A program made the translations under genes and the position numbers. A model generated the notes under the pieces. That model was not told the origin of the DNA, made no database searches, and worked only from the letters and a program-made list of their open reading frames with translations. This document shows, piece after piece, positions 25,413-35,197 of a stretch of DNA of 64,000 nt (position 1 is the stretch's first letter; each line of letters opens with the position of its first letter). The stretch is from UBA3537 sp965658025 (lineage in GTDB: Bacteria > Bacteroidota > Bacteroidia > Flavobacteriales > Flavobacteriaceae), in the NCBI GenBank assembly GCA_965658025.1, contig CBFHQL010000005.1, positions 70,184-134,183 on the forward strand, written 5' to 3'.

Positions 25413-26299
25413 GGTTTTTGCCACAGTGGTGAAGGGTATATTCCATCTTTTGTAAGTTGTAGTAATGTATCAACGGCCACTTTTTTGTCATCGTAATAGG
25501 TAACGCCAAACCATTGGCTTTTTGTGGTCATTACATCTACAGAAACGTGCCCATTTTCCATCATTTCTTGTGCCACAAAAGGGAGGTAAATTTCTTTGTT
25601 TTCGTGATTGTTTTTATCTGCCAAAAATTGAGAAAAATATTCTTTTGTATAATCAAAAATAAGGGGGTTACAAATCCAAAAATTCATTGATACTGAAGCA
25701 TCTGCATCCAATTCTACACCAGATTCTTCATCAATTATTTGTTCATCTTTCTTTACAATTTTTGTACGTTCTTTTATGGATTTTAACTTGTTGTTTTCTA
25801 TAGTGCATACGCCTCTAGATACTGAGCCAAAGTCAGAAAGTGTGTCTTCTAGGCGGTATGCAACCAGTGCAAATGTGGATAAATTTTTCTGCGTTTTGAT
25901 GAAGTCTGCAGCACTTTCAAAAGCTTTTTCACCGTAATAATCATCAGCATTGATAATGACAAATGGTGTTTTTATGACATTTCTTGCAGTCCATACAGCA
26001 TGAGCCGTTCCCCACGGTTTTTTTCTTTCGTGTGGAACATCTATTCCATTTGGTATATCCTCAATTTTTTGAACAAGTACATCTAGTTCTACTTGGCTAC
26101 CGATACGCTCTGAAAGATGTTTTTGTAGAAATTCTTGATTTTCTTGTTTGGTAATCACAACAATGTGATTGAAGCCATTTTTTAAAGCATCAAAAATGCT
26201 AAACTCCATCAAAAATTCGCCTGCTGGACCAAGATCATCAAATTGCTTCAGTTTTCCGTATCGACTTCCACTGCCGGCCGCCATCAAGAGTAATGTCAT
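25409..26299 (-). CDS. Sugar-phosphate nucleotidyltransferase (NTP transferase domain)
   Basis: A 296-residue cytosolic protein with the nucleotidyltransferase glycine loop at the N-terminus (LLMAAGSGSRYGKLKQF) and FVIINADDYYGEKAF, whose Asp pair is typical of the metal site. It resembles GalU/GlmU/mannose-1-phosphate-type enzymes that activate sugars for glycan synthesis. The exact sugar is not readable. The ATG at 26299 was chosen; an upstream TTG would add eight residues. It stands alone, convergent to the rhodanese gene. Confidence 0.85.
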   Translation of the reverse strand: MTLLLMAAGSGSRYGKLKQFDDLGPAGEFLMEFSIFDALKNGFNHIVVITKQENQEFLQKHLSERIGSQVELDVLVQKIEDIPNGIDVPHERKKPWGTAHAVWTARNVIKTPFVIINADDYYGEKAFESAADFIKTQKNLSTFALVAYRLEDTLSDFGSVSRGVCTIENNKLKSIKERTKIVKKDEQIIDEESGVELDADASVSMNFWICNPLIFDYTKEYFSQFLADKNNHENKEIYLPFVAQEMMENGHVSVDVMTTKSQWFGVTYYDDKKVAVDTLLQLTKDGIYPSPLWQKP

Positions 26300-26395
26300 T
26301 TGTGTAAATTTTTGTTCCCGCAAAAATAGAGTTTTTCGTTCAACTGCACTTATTTATTTTGTATTTTCGCAATCCAAACCATTTTAACTTTATTG

Positions 26396-27478
26396 ATGCT
26401 TAAGTTCCCTTTCAACACCCTATTTTTTGTATGTGTATTTTGTTCAGGTTTAGTAACGGCACAAATTCCACCCTATTATTCATCCATTGATTTTTCTCAA
26501 TCTGGAAACAATTTAAAAGTTCAACTTTCTCAGCTTATTTCTGACACCCACACTACACTTATACCATATACATCGTCTAGTACGGACACATGGGATGTTA
26601 TGAGTATTAGTGATTTAGAAAATTCAACCTCAGACAATGTTCTTCTCATGTATGGATACAATGACAACGATGGTTTGTTTATTTCAGATCGTTCAAGAGG
26701 TGTTGGTGATAAATGTAATTTTTCTGGATGTACAGGTACAGGCGGTTTATGGAATCGAGAGCATGTGTTTGCAAAGTCACTAGCAAACCCAAGTTTAGAG
26801 ATAGAGTTTCCTGGCCCAGGAACTGATGTGCACAACCTCCGTGCTGCAGATGCTCAGAAAAACACACAGCGTAGCAATCGCTTGTTTGTTGACGATTCGG
26901 GTGTGGAATCCAAAGTTACAAATGACGGTTATTTTTATCCGGGTGATGAATGGAAAGGCGATGTAGCACGTATCATTATGTATATGTATTTGCGCTACCC
27001 AGTTCAATGCGAAGCCATGAACTCTGCAACAGGAAGTGCTGATTATTCTCCTAATGGAGATATGCCTGATGTCTTTTTGGAATGGAATGAAGAAGATCCA
27101 GTTTCGCCGTTTGAACTAACTAGAAATGATGTGATTTATTCCTATCAAGGAAATCGAAACCCATTTATAGATAACCCCTATTTGGCTACACTCATATGGA
27201 ATGGACCTGCGGCCAATGATGCATGGGAAACACTTTCTGTACAAACTGCAGATGAGGTTTTCATATCTGTTTCGCCAACCTTGACCAATCGTTCTGTTAG
27301 CATTAGTGGGATAGATGGAGTTGATTTTGAGGTGTTTGTTTACAACCAATTTGGGCAAAAAATTGTGCAAAATAGTGGTTCAAAAACTATAGATGTTTCA
27401 CACTTTTCTTCGGGTGTGTATTTTGTAAACGTTATATATTCTGGCCGAACATTTTATTCAAAATTTATGGTGCGGTAA
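26396..27478 (+). CDS. Secreted endonuclease I with T9SS sorting tail
   Basis: A 360-residue exported nuclease. It has a signal peptide (LFFVCVFCSGLVTA), an endonuclease I (EndA/NucM-like) domain with the signature LWNREHVFAKS, in which the His is catalytic, and DVHNLRAADAQKNTQRSN. A C-terminal 75-residue domain ends VFVYNQFGQKIVQ and DVSHFSSGVYFVNV then KFMVR, the type A sorting signal of type IX secretion. It should therefore be secreted or cell-surface bound and degrade extracellular DNA for food or phosphate. The start is ATG at 26396; a TTG one codon upstream is possible. Confidence 0.92.
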   Translation: MLKFPFNTLFFVCVFCSGLVTAQIPPYYSSIDFSQSGNNLKVQLSQLISDTHTTLIPYTSSSTDTWDVMSISDLENSTSDNVLLMYGYNDNDGLFISDRSRGVGDKCNFSGCTGTGGLWNREHVFAKSLANPSLEIEFPGPGTDVHNLRAADAQKNTQRSNRLFVDDSGVESKVTNDGYFYPGDEWKGDVARIIMYMYLRYPVQCEAMNSATGSADYSPNGDMPDVFLEWNEEDPVSPFELTRNDVIYSYQGNRNPFIDNPYLATLIWNGPAANDAWETLSVQTADEVFISVSPTLTNRSVSISGIDGVDFEVFVYNQFGQKIVQNSGSKTIDVSHFSSGVYFVNVIYSGRTFYSKFMVR

Positions 27479-27602
27479 TCAATCCAATTTTTTGGAGTTT
27501 ACTAATTATCGATAAGCTCCGATTTCCTAAATAAAGATAACTGCTTTGGATGTCCAGACTATTAATTAAATAAACATTATTTTTATGCTCTAAAGCACTA
27601 CC

Positions 27603-28469
27603 ATGCCAAAGCGTGTAAAAATAATTGAATGTCCAAGAGATGCCATGCAAGGTATAAAGACATATATACCAACTGTAAAGAAAGTGCAGTATATTCAGTC
27701 TCTTTTGCGTGTTGGTTTTGATACCATTGATTTTGGAAGTTTTGTATCGCCGAAGGCCATCCCCCAAATGCAAGATACTGCAGCGGTTTTGTCTCAGTTG
27801 GATTTAACGCATACCTCTAGTAAGCTTCTGGCCATTATTGCCAATGTGCGAGGGGCCAAAGCAGCTTCGGCTTTTAAAGAAATTGATTATTTAGGTTTTC
27901 CGTTTTCTATTTCCGAAAACTTCCAAATGCGTAATACGCACAAAACCATTACAGAATCCGTTGAGGTCTTAAAAGAGATTTTAGATATTGCTCAACGTCA
28001 CAACAAAGGGCTTGTAGTTTATTTGTCCATGGCTTTTGGAAACCCTTATGGTGACCCTTGGAATGTTGAAATCGTAGGGGAGTGGACCGAACGGTTGCAT
28101 AAAATGGGTGTCAAAATTTTATCTCTCAGCGATACCATTGGTTCATCTACAGGCGAAAACATTTCGTATTTATTCTCAAATCTTATCCCTGCCTACCCTA
28201 ATGTAGAGTTTGGAGCACATCTGCATACACATCCTGCAGTTTGGCACGAAAAAGTTGATGCTGCTTTCAAGGCCGGTTGTTTGCGTTTTGATGGTGCAAT
28301 TCAAGGATTTGGCGGCTGTCCAATGGCCAAAGATGAACTGACTGGCAATATGCCCACAGAAAAATTAATATCTTATTGTACGACACAAAAAGTAGAAACA
28401 AACCTCAATGTGCTTGCTTATGAAAGCGCGCACAATGAGGCGTCAAAGTTGTTTTCTAAATACCACTAA
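27603..28469 (+). CDS. mvaB: Hydroxymethylglutaryl-CoA lyase
   Basis: Cleaves HMG-CoA to acetoacetate and acetyl-CoA at the end of leucine breakdown. The 288-residue TIM barrel belongs to the HMGL-like family: VKIIECPRDAMQGIKTYIPT at the start, SLSDTIGSSTGENI, FGAHLHTHP (metal-binding His pair) and FGGCPMAKDELTGNMPTE with the catalytic Cys in GGCP. No other leucine-degradation genes adjoin. The stop overlaps the convergent TonB-receptor stop by 4 nt (CTAA). Confidence 0.92.
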   Translation: MPKRVKIIECPRDAMQGIKTYIPTVKKVQYIQSLLRVGFDTIDFGSFVSPKAIPQMQDTAAVLSQLDLTHTSSKLLAIIANVRGAKAASAFKEIDYLGFPFSISENFQMRNTHKTITESVEVLKEILDIAQRHNKGLVVYLSMAFGNPYGDPWNVEIVGEWTERLHKMGVKILSLSDTIGSSTGENISYLFSNLIPAYPNVEFGAHLHTHPAVWHEKVDAAFKAGCLRFDGAIQGFGGCPMAKDELTGNMPTEKLISYCTTQKVETNLNVLAYESAHNEASKLFSKYH

Positions 28470-30688
28470 AAGCGAAATTCAATTCCACCATAAATTCCAA
28501 AAGGGTGGCCTGGCCTAAGGCCTGCTGGTACTTTTGAAACGGCATAGGTATTGTCTAATGCATTAAGCACCATTCCTGTAATACTCAAATTGTTTTTGAT
28601 GTAGTATTTTCCAGAAAAATCAACAATAAAGTTAGAGGTCACACCATTTGAAGCATTGATAGTTTCGTTGCCAGCAAAAGTCCTAAAAGCACCGTTTTGA
28701 CGTCCGTTCAAGTGCAGTTCAAATTTGTCATGCTCTAAAGACATCGAAGTGTTGAATTGATGTTTTGCAATGTAAGGCAATTCATCTCCAGACTCAACTG
28801 TACCCCACAAGTCTTCGTCACTTCCAAAGTTGTTTAGAAAAGTAGCATCAGTATACGTATAGCCAAATGTTATAGGCATAGAGAATTTAGAATTGTTTTC
28901 TAATAAGTCATAATTTAAAAGGAGTTCAACCCCTTTCACACGGACTTCCCCAGCATTAAATTGATCTAAAGAACCAGTACCTCCACTGGCTGCTAAATCA
29001 CTACCCAGAAGATTGCTATAATCGTTATAGAAAGCTACAACTTCACTTCTTAGACCTTTGAAGTTAAAGCGTGTACCAATTTCATAGTTGATGCTTTCTT
29101 CAGCTTTTTGTCCAACTGTATTTCCTGGAGGTGAAAACCCTTTGTGAATCCCCGCAAAAATTGAAGTTAGATTATTGAATTTGTAGTGCATTCCAATGCC
29201 AGGAATAAAGATTGAAACGTTGTTTTCTCTAGAAGAAATATCTGACCCAGTTCTGTTGGGGTCGGATGTGCCAAAATTGTCACGACTCAATGTAATATCT
29301 TCATATCTAAAACCTGGTGTTAGTGTTAAGTTTTTATATTTTAATTTATACAGCACTGAACCTGCAAATGCTTTTGCGCTGCTAATTCTGTTGGCATCAG
29401 ATCCTGGTGCACCTGATGTAGTCAAATTCATTTGTCCGCCTACAATATTGTACCCATCTTTCCACTGAAAACGGTCTTCCTCGTCATAATGATAGCGAAG
29501 TCCAATCTCCAAATCATGTAAAACTTGAGCTCCATTCCAATGAAAATCTAATTTCGTTTGAATCCCTTTAGAGACGTATGCTCTATTATTTGCTTTGACC
29601 AACAATGCATCCGCATCAGCGTTTGAATTTCCTTTGATGATGTCCAAATAATTGATGTAGTTTTCAGGTTGATTCAGAATAGAGGCAATTTTGACTTTAT
29701 CACCACCAAAAACCACGTCGTTTAATTTATACCAATTTCTAGAAAATCCGTTGTAATATCCACTAGTCGATACTTTAAGTACATCAGAAAATTCTATTTC
29801 ATGCGTTGCCATGAACTGTTGGTGTTTGTTTGTCATTTTATCCTTTTGCGATGCTGCATAGCGTGCAAATGGGCTTTTAGCAAAATCCGTCACGGTCAAC
29901 CCTAAATAGGTTTCATTAGAAACTTCATCAGAATATTGAAATTTAAAAGTCAGTGACTGGCTGTAATTTGCTGTTTCTTTACTGTTGATTCTAAATTTGG
30001 CAACAACATCATTTTTATCAAAACCAGTATTTTGACCGTTTAATAAATCTTTGAAACCATTTGAATTGTTGTTCAAGTATTCTAATGTATATCCAAATAG
30101 CTCTTTTTTATCGCCAATTTTTACATGCGTATTATGTGTATCGAAACTACCATAGCTGGTTTTTAAGCTCCCTTTAAATTCATTTGGAATTTGAGTACTA
30201 ACAAAATTAATTGCACCACCCGTTGTAAACGGGCCATACTGTACTTGACTACTTCCTTTTAGAATTTCAACAGCTTGCATTCTTGCAATAGAAGGGAAAT
30301 AATATGCAGCAGGTGCACTGTAAGGGGCGGGCGCAATAAGTACGCCGTCTTCCATGATAGAAATTTTAGCACTACGTTCTGGAGATGTTCCTCTCAAGCT
30401 GATATTGGGACGTAATCCATACCCATCCTCTTCATAAATTGTTACTCCAGGCACAGTTCTCAATACTCTGTTGATGTCTGTATAACTAAATTTCTCCAAT
30501 TCTTTTGGTGAAACATAATAAGATGATCCAGATCGATTTTCAGCTTCGTATTTACTACCAAAAATAACTTTTGTACTGATGAAAACTTGCTCCAATTTTT
30601 GTATGGAATCCGATTTTTTTTTGTTTAATTCTTGAGCATTTAAATTACCCAAAAATAGAAGTGCTAGGAGTAGACTTTTAAGATTCAA
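28466..30688 (-). CDS. FecA-like TonB-dependent receptor
   Basis: A 740-residue outer-membrane receptor. After a signal peptide (LLLALLFLGNLNAQ) comes the plug with KELEKFSYTDINRVLRTVPGV, ISLRGTSPERSAKISIMEDGV and VEILKGSSQVQYGPFTTGGAINF, all typical of the Fe3+-dicitrate (FecA) type. A 22-strand barrel ends in aromatic FGIYGGIEFRF. It lacks the CarboxypepD-like N-terminal domain of SusC proteins and the FecA signalling domain, so it is a plain transporter for an iron chelate or similar. The start is TTG (complement of 30686-30688), because no ATG lies between an in-frame stop and the signal peptide. A perfect promoter is 48 nt upstream. Confidence 0.92.
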   Translation of the reverse strand: MNLKSLLLALLFLGNLNAQELNKKKSDSIQKLEQVFISTKVIFGSKYEAENRSGSSYYVSPKELEKFSYTDINRVLRTVPGVTIYEEDGYGLRPNISLRGTSPERSAKISIMEDGVLIAPAPYSAPAAYYFPSIARMQAVEILKGSSQVQYGPFTTGGAINFVSTQIPNEFKGSLKTSYGSFDTHNTHVKIGDKKELFGYTLEYLNNNSNGFKDLLNGQNTGFDKNDVVAKFRINSKETANYSQSLTFKFQYSDEVSNETYLGLTVTDFAKSPFARYAASQKDKMTNKHQQFMATHEIEFSDVLKVSTSGYYNGFSRNWYKLNDVVFGGDKVKIASILNQPENYINYLDIIKGNSNADADALLVKANNRAYVSKGIQTKLDFHWNGAQVLHDLEIGLRYHYDEEDRFQWKDGYNIVGGQMNLTTSGAPGSDANRISSAKAFAGSVLYKLKYKNLTLTPGFRYEDITLSRDNFGTSDPNRTGSDISSRENNVSIFIPGIGMHYKFNNLTSIFAGIHKGFSPPGNTVGQKAEESINYEIGTRFNFKGLRSEVVAFYNDYSNLLGSDLAASGGTGSLDQFNAGEVRVKGVELLLNYDLLENNSKFSMPITFGYTYTDATFLNNFGSDEDLWGTVESGDELPYIAKHQFNTSMSLEHDKFELHLNGRQNGAFRTFAGNETINASNGVTSNFIVDFSGKYYIKNNLSITGMVLNALDNTYAVSKVPAGLRPGHPFGIYGGIEFRF

Positions 30689-30735
30689 AATAATACTTAT
30701 TTAGACTGGTTAAAAATAAAATTAGTTTTCCGATG

Positions 30736-30766
30736 CAAAGATACAACCCGTTTTTTGTTTGACAAA
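30736..30766 (-). promoter_or_regulatory. Promoter of the TonB-receptor gene
   Basis: On the minus strand, TTTG (complement of 30763-30766), a 19-nt spacer and TATCTTTG (complement of 30736-30743) fit the Bacteroidota consensus exactly. Transcription should begin near 30731, giving a leader of about 43 nt. No Fur box was recognised by eye. Confidence 0.75.
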
Positions 30767-30859
30767 ATTTATTTAGATTAATTATAAATAATATTAACAA
30801 TAATTGTTTGTATCTGATATTATATCATGTATTATAGTCAGATATACTAAAAAAAGCCT

Positions 30860-30867
30860 TAAATTTG
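30860..30867 (+). promoter_or_regulatory. Putative -7 element for guaB
   Basis: TAAATTTG matches TAnnTTTG. The expected start at about 30872 falls after the first in-frame ATG (30869) and before the second (30890), which favours the second as the guaB start. No TTG -33 box at proper spacing was found. Confidence 0.5.
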
Positions 30868-30889
30868 CATGCAATTAAACCCAATTGCA

Positions 30890-32362
30890 ATGCAATCACA
30901 TCTTTTAAAAATTGTTGGAGAAGGTCTTACTTACGATGACGTACTACTGATTCCTGCTTATTCTGAAGTTTTACCAAGAGAAGTCAGCATCAAGACTAAA
31001 TTTACGCGTAACATTAGTTTAAACGTCCCTATTGTTTCTGCAGCAATGGATACCGTTACCGAAAGCGCCATGGCTATTGCCATTGCTCGAGAAGGCGGTA
31101 TTGGTGTTTTGCACAAAAACATGACCATTAGTCAACAAGCCATTGAAGTGCGTAAAGTAAAGCGCGCAGAAAGTGGAATGATTATAGATCCAGTAACGCT
31201 AGATTTAGATGCCCTAGTAAGCGATGCCAAACAAAGTATGAAAGAACATAGCATAGGCGGGATACCTATTGTTGACGATCAAGGCTTATTAAAGGGAATT
31301 GTAACAAATCGAGATTTGCGATTTGAAAAGAACAACAAACGTCCAATTACGGAAGTAATGACTTTTGAAAATTTAGTTACAACATCAGAAGGAACATCAC
31401 TACAAGAAGCCGAAGTTATTCTACAAAACAATAAAATTGAAAAACTTCCTGTTGTCGATAAAGATTTCAAACTCATAGGTTTAATTACATTTAGGGACAT
31501 TACAAAATTATCACAAAAACCAATATCAAATAAAGACCAATACGGTCGTTTGCGTGTAGCCGCTGCAATAGGAGTTACTCACGATGCTGTGGATCGCACT
31601 AGTGCATTGGTTAAATCTGGAGTAGATGCTATCATAATAGATACAGCACATGGACATACCAAAGGAGTTGTGTCTGTACTTAAATCCATTAAATCGGAAT
31701 TTCCTAACCTCGACGTTGTAGTAGGCAATATCGCCACGGCTGATGCTGCCAAATATTTGGTTGAAGCGGGTGCCGATGCTGTAAAAGTCGGAATTGGACC
31801 AGGTTCAATATGCACAACTAGGGTTGTTGCGGGTGTAGGATTCCCACAATTTTCTGCAGTACTAGAAGTAGCGGCTGCACTCAAGGATTCAGATGTTCCT
31901 GTGATTGCTGATGGGGGAATTCGCTATACAGGTGATATTCCCAAAGCACTTGCTGCAGGTGCCGACTGTGTCATGCTTGGATCCTTGCTTGCCGGAACAA
32001 AAGAATCTCCAGGCGAGACCATCATCTATGAAGGACGAAAATTTAAATCCTACAGAGGTATGGGCTCTGTAGAGGCCATGAAAGAAGGTAGTAAAGACCG
32101 TTATTTCCAAGATGTCGAAGATGATATCAAAAAATTAGTCCCCGAAGGCATTGTTGGTCGTGTACCATACAAAGGTGACCTTTATGAAAGCATCCATCAG
32201 TTTGTTGGTGGTATTCGTGCTGGCATGGGCTATTGTGGTGCAAAAGACATTCAAACCCTGAAGGATAAGGGTAAGTTTGTCAAAATTACATCTTCTGGAA
32301 TTAGTGAAAGTCACCCACATAATGTGATGATTACGAAAGAAGCACCCAACTATTCGCGATAA
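30890..32362 (+). CDS. guaB: IMP dehydrogenase
   Basis: Oxidises IMP to XMP, the committed step of GMP synthesis. From the chosen ATG the protein has 490 residues, the usual bacterial length. It has EGLTYDDVLLIPAYSEVLP at the start, two CBS domains (about 95-205), the catalytic loop GPGSICTTRVVAGVG with Cys308, ADGGIRYTGDIPKALAAGAD, and YRGMGSVEAMK. An ATG seven codons upstream (30869) is possible but would overlap the predicted transcription start. Confidence 0.98.
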   Translation: MQSHLLKIVGEGLTYDDVLLIPAYSEVLPREVSIKTKFTRNISLNVPIVSAAMDTVTESAMAIAIAREGGIGVLHKNMTISQQAIEVRKVKRAESGMIIDPVTLDLDALVSDAKQSMKEHSIGGIPIVDDQGLLKGIVTNRDLRFEKNNKRPITEVMTFENLVTTSEGTSLQEAEVILQNNKIEKLPVVDKDFKLIGLITFRDITKLSQKPISNKDQYGRLRVAAAIGVTHDAVDRTSALVKSGVDAIIIDTAHGHTKGVVSVLKSIKSEFPNLDVVVGNIATADAAKYLVEAGADAVKVGIGPGSICTTRVVAGVGFPQFSAVLEVAAALKDSDVPVIADGGIRYTGDIPKALAAGADCVMLGSLLAGTKESPGETIIYEGRKFKSYRGMGSVEAMKEGSKDRYFQDVEDDIKKLVPEGIVGRVPYKGDLYESIHQFVGGIRAGMGYCGAKDIQTLKDKGKFVKITSSGISESHPHNVMITKEAPNYSR

Positions 32363-32417
32363 TCTTGTGTAGATTAAACGATTTTTTTACTTTTAAATCC
32401 TTTTTAAAATACAAAGT

Positions 32418-34343
32418 ATGCGTACATTTATTTTTGCCATGAGTTTATTGTGTTTTTGGTCAAACTTTGGCCAACAAAAACCCACAAATTCTGAAATCCT
32501 AATTACCATCAATAATGAAGAAATTACTGTTGATGAATTCTTTGATGTTTATAACAAAAACATCAATTTAGTTCAAGACGATAGTCAAAAGGATATTGAC
32601 GATTATTTGGAACTATTCCTAAATTACAAGCTCAAACTTATGGAGGCCAGAGCTTTAAAATATGATCAAAAGCAGAGTTATAAGAAAGAATACGAGGGTT
32701 ACAAGAAACAATTAGCACAAAAATATTTAACAGATAAAGACGCTACAGAAGAGCTAATTCAGGAGGCGTACAATCGTACGATTCAAGAAGTAAAAGCACA
32801 ACATATTTTGGTGCGTACAAGCGCTGATCAAGACACACTTGCCGCATTAGAAAAATTAAAAGTTTTGCGCAGTCGGTTTTTAAATGAGGATTTTGATTTA
32901 CTTCAAAAAGAACTTCACGATGGCAAAAATATTTTTGTTGAGGATTTAGGTTATTTTTCGGCGTTCAAAATGGTTTATGATTTTGAAAATACTGCCTTTA
33001 ATACTAACGTAGGTGATGTTTCTCAACCGTTCAAAACACAGTTTGGTTACCATATAGTCAAAGTCCTCAACAAAAGACCTTCAAGAGGTAAAGCCAAGGC
33101 AGCGCACATCATGATTGCGCACAATTCCAAAGATAGTTTGCAAACACCAGAACAACGCATCAACGAATTGCATCGTTTGCTGCTACAGGGTGAGTCTTTC
33201 GAGAATTTGGCAAAGCAATTTTCCGACGACAAAAGCTCTGCTGTAAATGGAGGGAATTTGAAACCTTTTTCGTCTAGTGAAATTAACTCCGAGATTTTTG
33301 TAGATACTGCCTTTGGTTTGGAAGACGGTACAATTTCGAATCCAATTCGAACCAAGTATGGTTGGCACATCATAAAATTGATTTCAATAATTCCTGTAAA
33401 AGATTTTGAAGACATTAAATTCGATTTAGAACAGAAAGTAAAGCGCGACAGTAGGTCTTCACTAATCAAGAAAAAAATGATTGAACTTCTAAAAAAGCAA
33501 TACCAGGTTGATGCGCCAAATCGAGATGAGGTTTTATCTTTATTTGTCAAAGTTGAAGAACAGAACGATTGGATGTTAAAGGATGGAGTAGAGCCGCAAG
33601 GTCAATTTGTGAAAATCCAAAACCGTACAATTACTCATGATGATTTTTTGGAGTTTTTAAATAAAAATCTAAGTTCATCAAACAATAATACCTCACCGGA
33701 ATTAGTATTGAGAAACTATAATACCTTTTTAGGAGAACAATTAATACAATATAAAAAAGACCGACTTCCTTTAGAAAATTTAGAATATGCTCAAATCCTT
33801 AAAGAATATGAGGAAGGGTTATTGCTTTTTGATATTATGCAGGAAAAAATTTGGGATGGAGCAAAAAACGACTCTATCGGTCTATTGAATCATTATGAAA
33901 GCAACCAAGCAAAGTTTTTTACTCCTGCAAAAATTACAGGAACAATAGCGCGATCCAAAAAGAAAAGTGCACTTAAAAAAACCATAAAAATGTGGGTAGA
34001 TGGGCGAACAAACGATGACATTAAAACTGTTCTTAATGCCAAACGTCAACAAATTATTTTGTCTACAGGTTCATTTGAAATAGATGATCCTTTGTTGCCT
34101 AAAAAAGTTAAGTTCAGCGAAGGTATTTCTTCTGTTTTTCCAATAGACGACAGCTATGTGGTTCTTAATATTTCCGCACAATCCTCTCAAAAAGAGCAGT
34201 CTTTTGAAGACTCCAAAGGTGCTGTGATTTCCAGTTACCAAACGGAATTGGAAAAGCGTTGGATTGAAACTTTACGTACGAAATATGACATTTCGATAAA
34301 CAAAAACGCACTTGATGCGCTAAAGTCTAAACATCCTAATTAA
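32418..34343 (+). CDS. Periplasmic peptidyl-prolyl isomerase with two parvulin domains (PpiC/SurA type)
   Basis: A 641-residue exported protein with a signal peptide (FIFAMSLLCFWSNFGQ) and a SurA-like N-terminal chaperone segment. Two parvulin domains follow. The first begins KAQHILVRTSADQDTLAAL and ends VGDVSQPFKTQFGYHIVKV. The second begins KAAHIMIAHNSKDSLQTP and ends DGTISNPIRTKYGWHIIKL. The C-terminal 250 residues have no recognised domain. It probably assists outer-membrane protein folding. It heads a three-gene operon with a lipoprotein and a second SurA-like gene, joined by TAATG and an 8-nt overlap. Confidence 0.93.
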   Translation: MRTFIFAMSLLCFWSNFGQQKPTNSEILITINNEEITVDEFFDVYNKNINLVQDDSQKDIDDYLELFLNYKLKLMEARALKYDQKQSYKKEYEGYKKQLAQKYLTDKDATEELIQEAYNRTIQEVKAQHILVRTSADQDTLAALEKLKVLRSRFLNEDFDLLQKELHDGKNIFVEDLGYFSAFKMVYDFENTAFNTNVGDVSQPFKTQFGYHIVKVLNKRPSRGKAKAAHIMIAHNSKDSLQTPEQRINELHRLLLQGESFENLAKQFSDDKSSAVNGGNLKPFSSSEINSEIFVDTAFGLEDGTISNPIRTKYGWHIIKLISIIPVKDFEDIKFDLEQKVKRDSRSSLIKKKMIELLKKQYQVDAPNRDEVLSLFVKVEEQNDWMLKDGVEPQGQFVKIQNRTITHDDFLEFLNKNLSSSNNNTSPELVLRNYNTFLGEQLIQYKKDRLPLENLEYAQILKEYEEGLLLFDIMQEKIWDGAKNDSIGLLNHYESNQAKFFTPAKITGTIARSKKKSALKKTIKMWVDGRTNDDIKTVLNAKRQQIILSTGSFEIDDPLLPKKVKFSEGISSVFPIDDSYVVLNISAQSSQKEQSFEDSKGAVISSYQTELEKRWIETLRTKYDISINKNALDALKSKHPN

Positions 34344-35197
34344 TGCAAACAAAAGCAGTTTTACTGATATTATTTGCGCTTGTATGTACTGCTTGTGATT
34401 TATCAAAATCAAGTGGTGAAGGTACGCCACTAGCAAGAGTAAATGACACCTTTTTAATGGCTGAAGATATTGATTTTTCAGAATTTGAAGACCTTAATTC
34501 GGATGATAGTCTGATCCAAATTCGAACAATGGTTAGAAACTGGGCAACGCAGCAACTTCTTATTGATGGCGCCACATTAAATATAGAGGAAAAGCAACAA
34601 GCTGATTTTGAGGTACTTGTACAACAATACAAAGCAGATTTGTACACTTCAGCGTATATGGAAGCTTTGGTAAAGCGCAATTTGGATACAATCATTACCC
34701 AAGAGGAGTTGGCCGCAACCTACATTCAAAATAAAGAATTATTTGTTTTGAAAGAAGAATTACTAAAACTTCGCTACATCAACATCAAATCTAACATCTC
34801 AAATGCTCAAGAAATCAAACGTCGTTTTAAGCGTTACAACTTAGAGGATCAAGCGATTTTGGATACCATTTCGATTCAATTCAATTCATTCTTTTTAAAT
34901 GATTCAATTTGGATTAAATCTGATCAAGTGATTTCAAAAATCAAACCTCTACAAAAGGGATTTAATAAGCTATTACTAAAAAAATCAAATTTTATTCAGC
35001 TCAACGATTCTTTAGAGTTATATTTGATACAAATAAATGATGTGCTAGGCCCAGGCATGCAAGCCCCCTTAGAATATGTGTTGCCAACCTTACGTCAAAT
35101 TATCATTAACAAACGTAAGCTCAAACTTGTTGACCAACTAAGAAATGAAATTGTAAATGATGCCATTAAAAATAAAAAATTTGAAATTTATGAATAA
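34343..35197 (+). CDS. SurA/PpiC-like lipoprotein, parvulin core not evident
   Basis: A 284-residue protein with a lipoprotein signal (LFALVCTACDLS, Cys about 18). Its helical N-terminal part resembles a SurA/PpiC chaperone segment (SLIQIRTMVRNWATQQLLIDGA, then EELAATYIQNKELFVLKEE). Where the isomerase core would stand (LRYINIKSNISNAQEIKRRF), the parvulin hallmark histidines and FGYHI motif are absent. It may be a chaperone-only, catalytically inactive relative. It lies between two clear parvulin genes, coupled on both sides by overlapping start and stop codons, so the three products probably act together in the periplasm. Confidence 0.75.
   Translation: MQTKAVLLILFALVCTACDLSKSSGEGTPLARVNDTFLMAEDIDFSEFEDLNSDDSLIQIRTMVRNWATQQLLIDGATLNIEEKQQADFEVLVQQYKADLYTSAYMEALVKRNLDTIITQEELAATYIQNKELFVLKEELLKLRYINIKSNISNAQEIKRRFKRYNLEDQAILDTISIQFNSFFLNDSIWIKSDQVISKIKPLQKGFNKLLLKKSNFIQLNDSLELYLIQINDVLGPGMQAPLEYVLPTLRQIIINKRKLKLVDQLRNEIVNDAIKNKKFEIYE

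Noticed and set aside
33047..33550. A 167-codon leftward frame inside the PpiC gene
   Set aside because: It is antisense to two clear parvulin domains and Ser/Phe-rich by codon complement.
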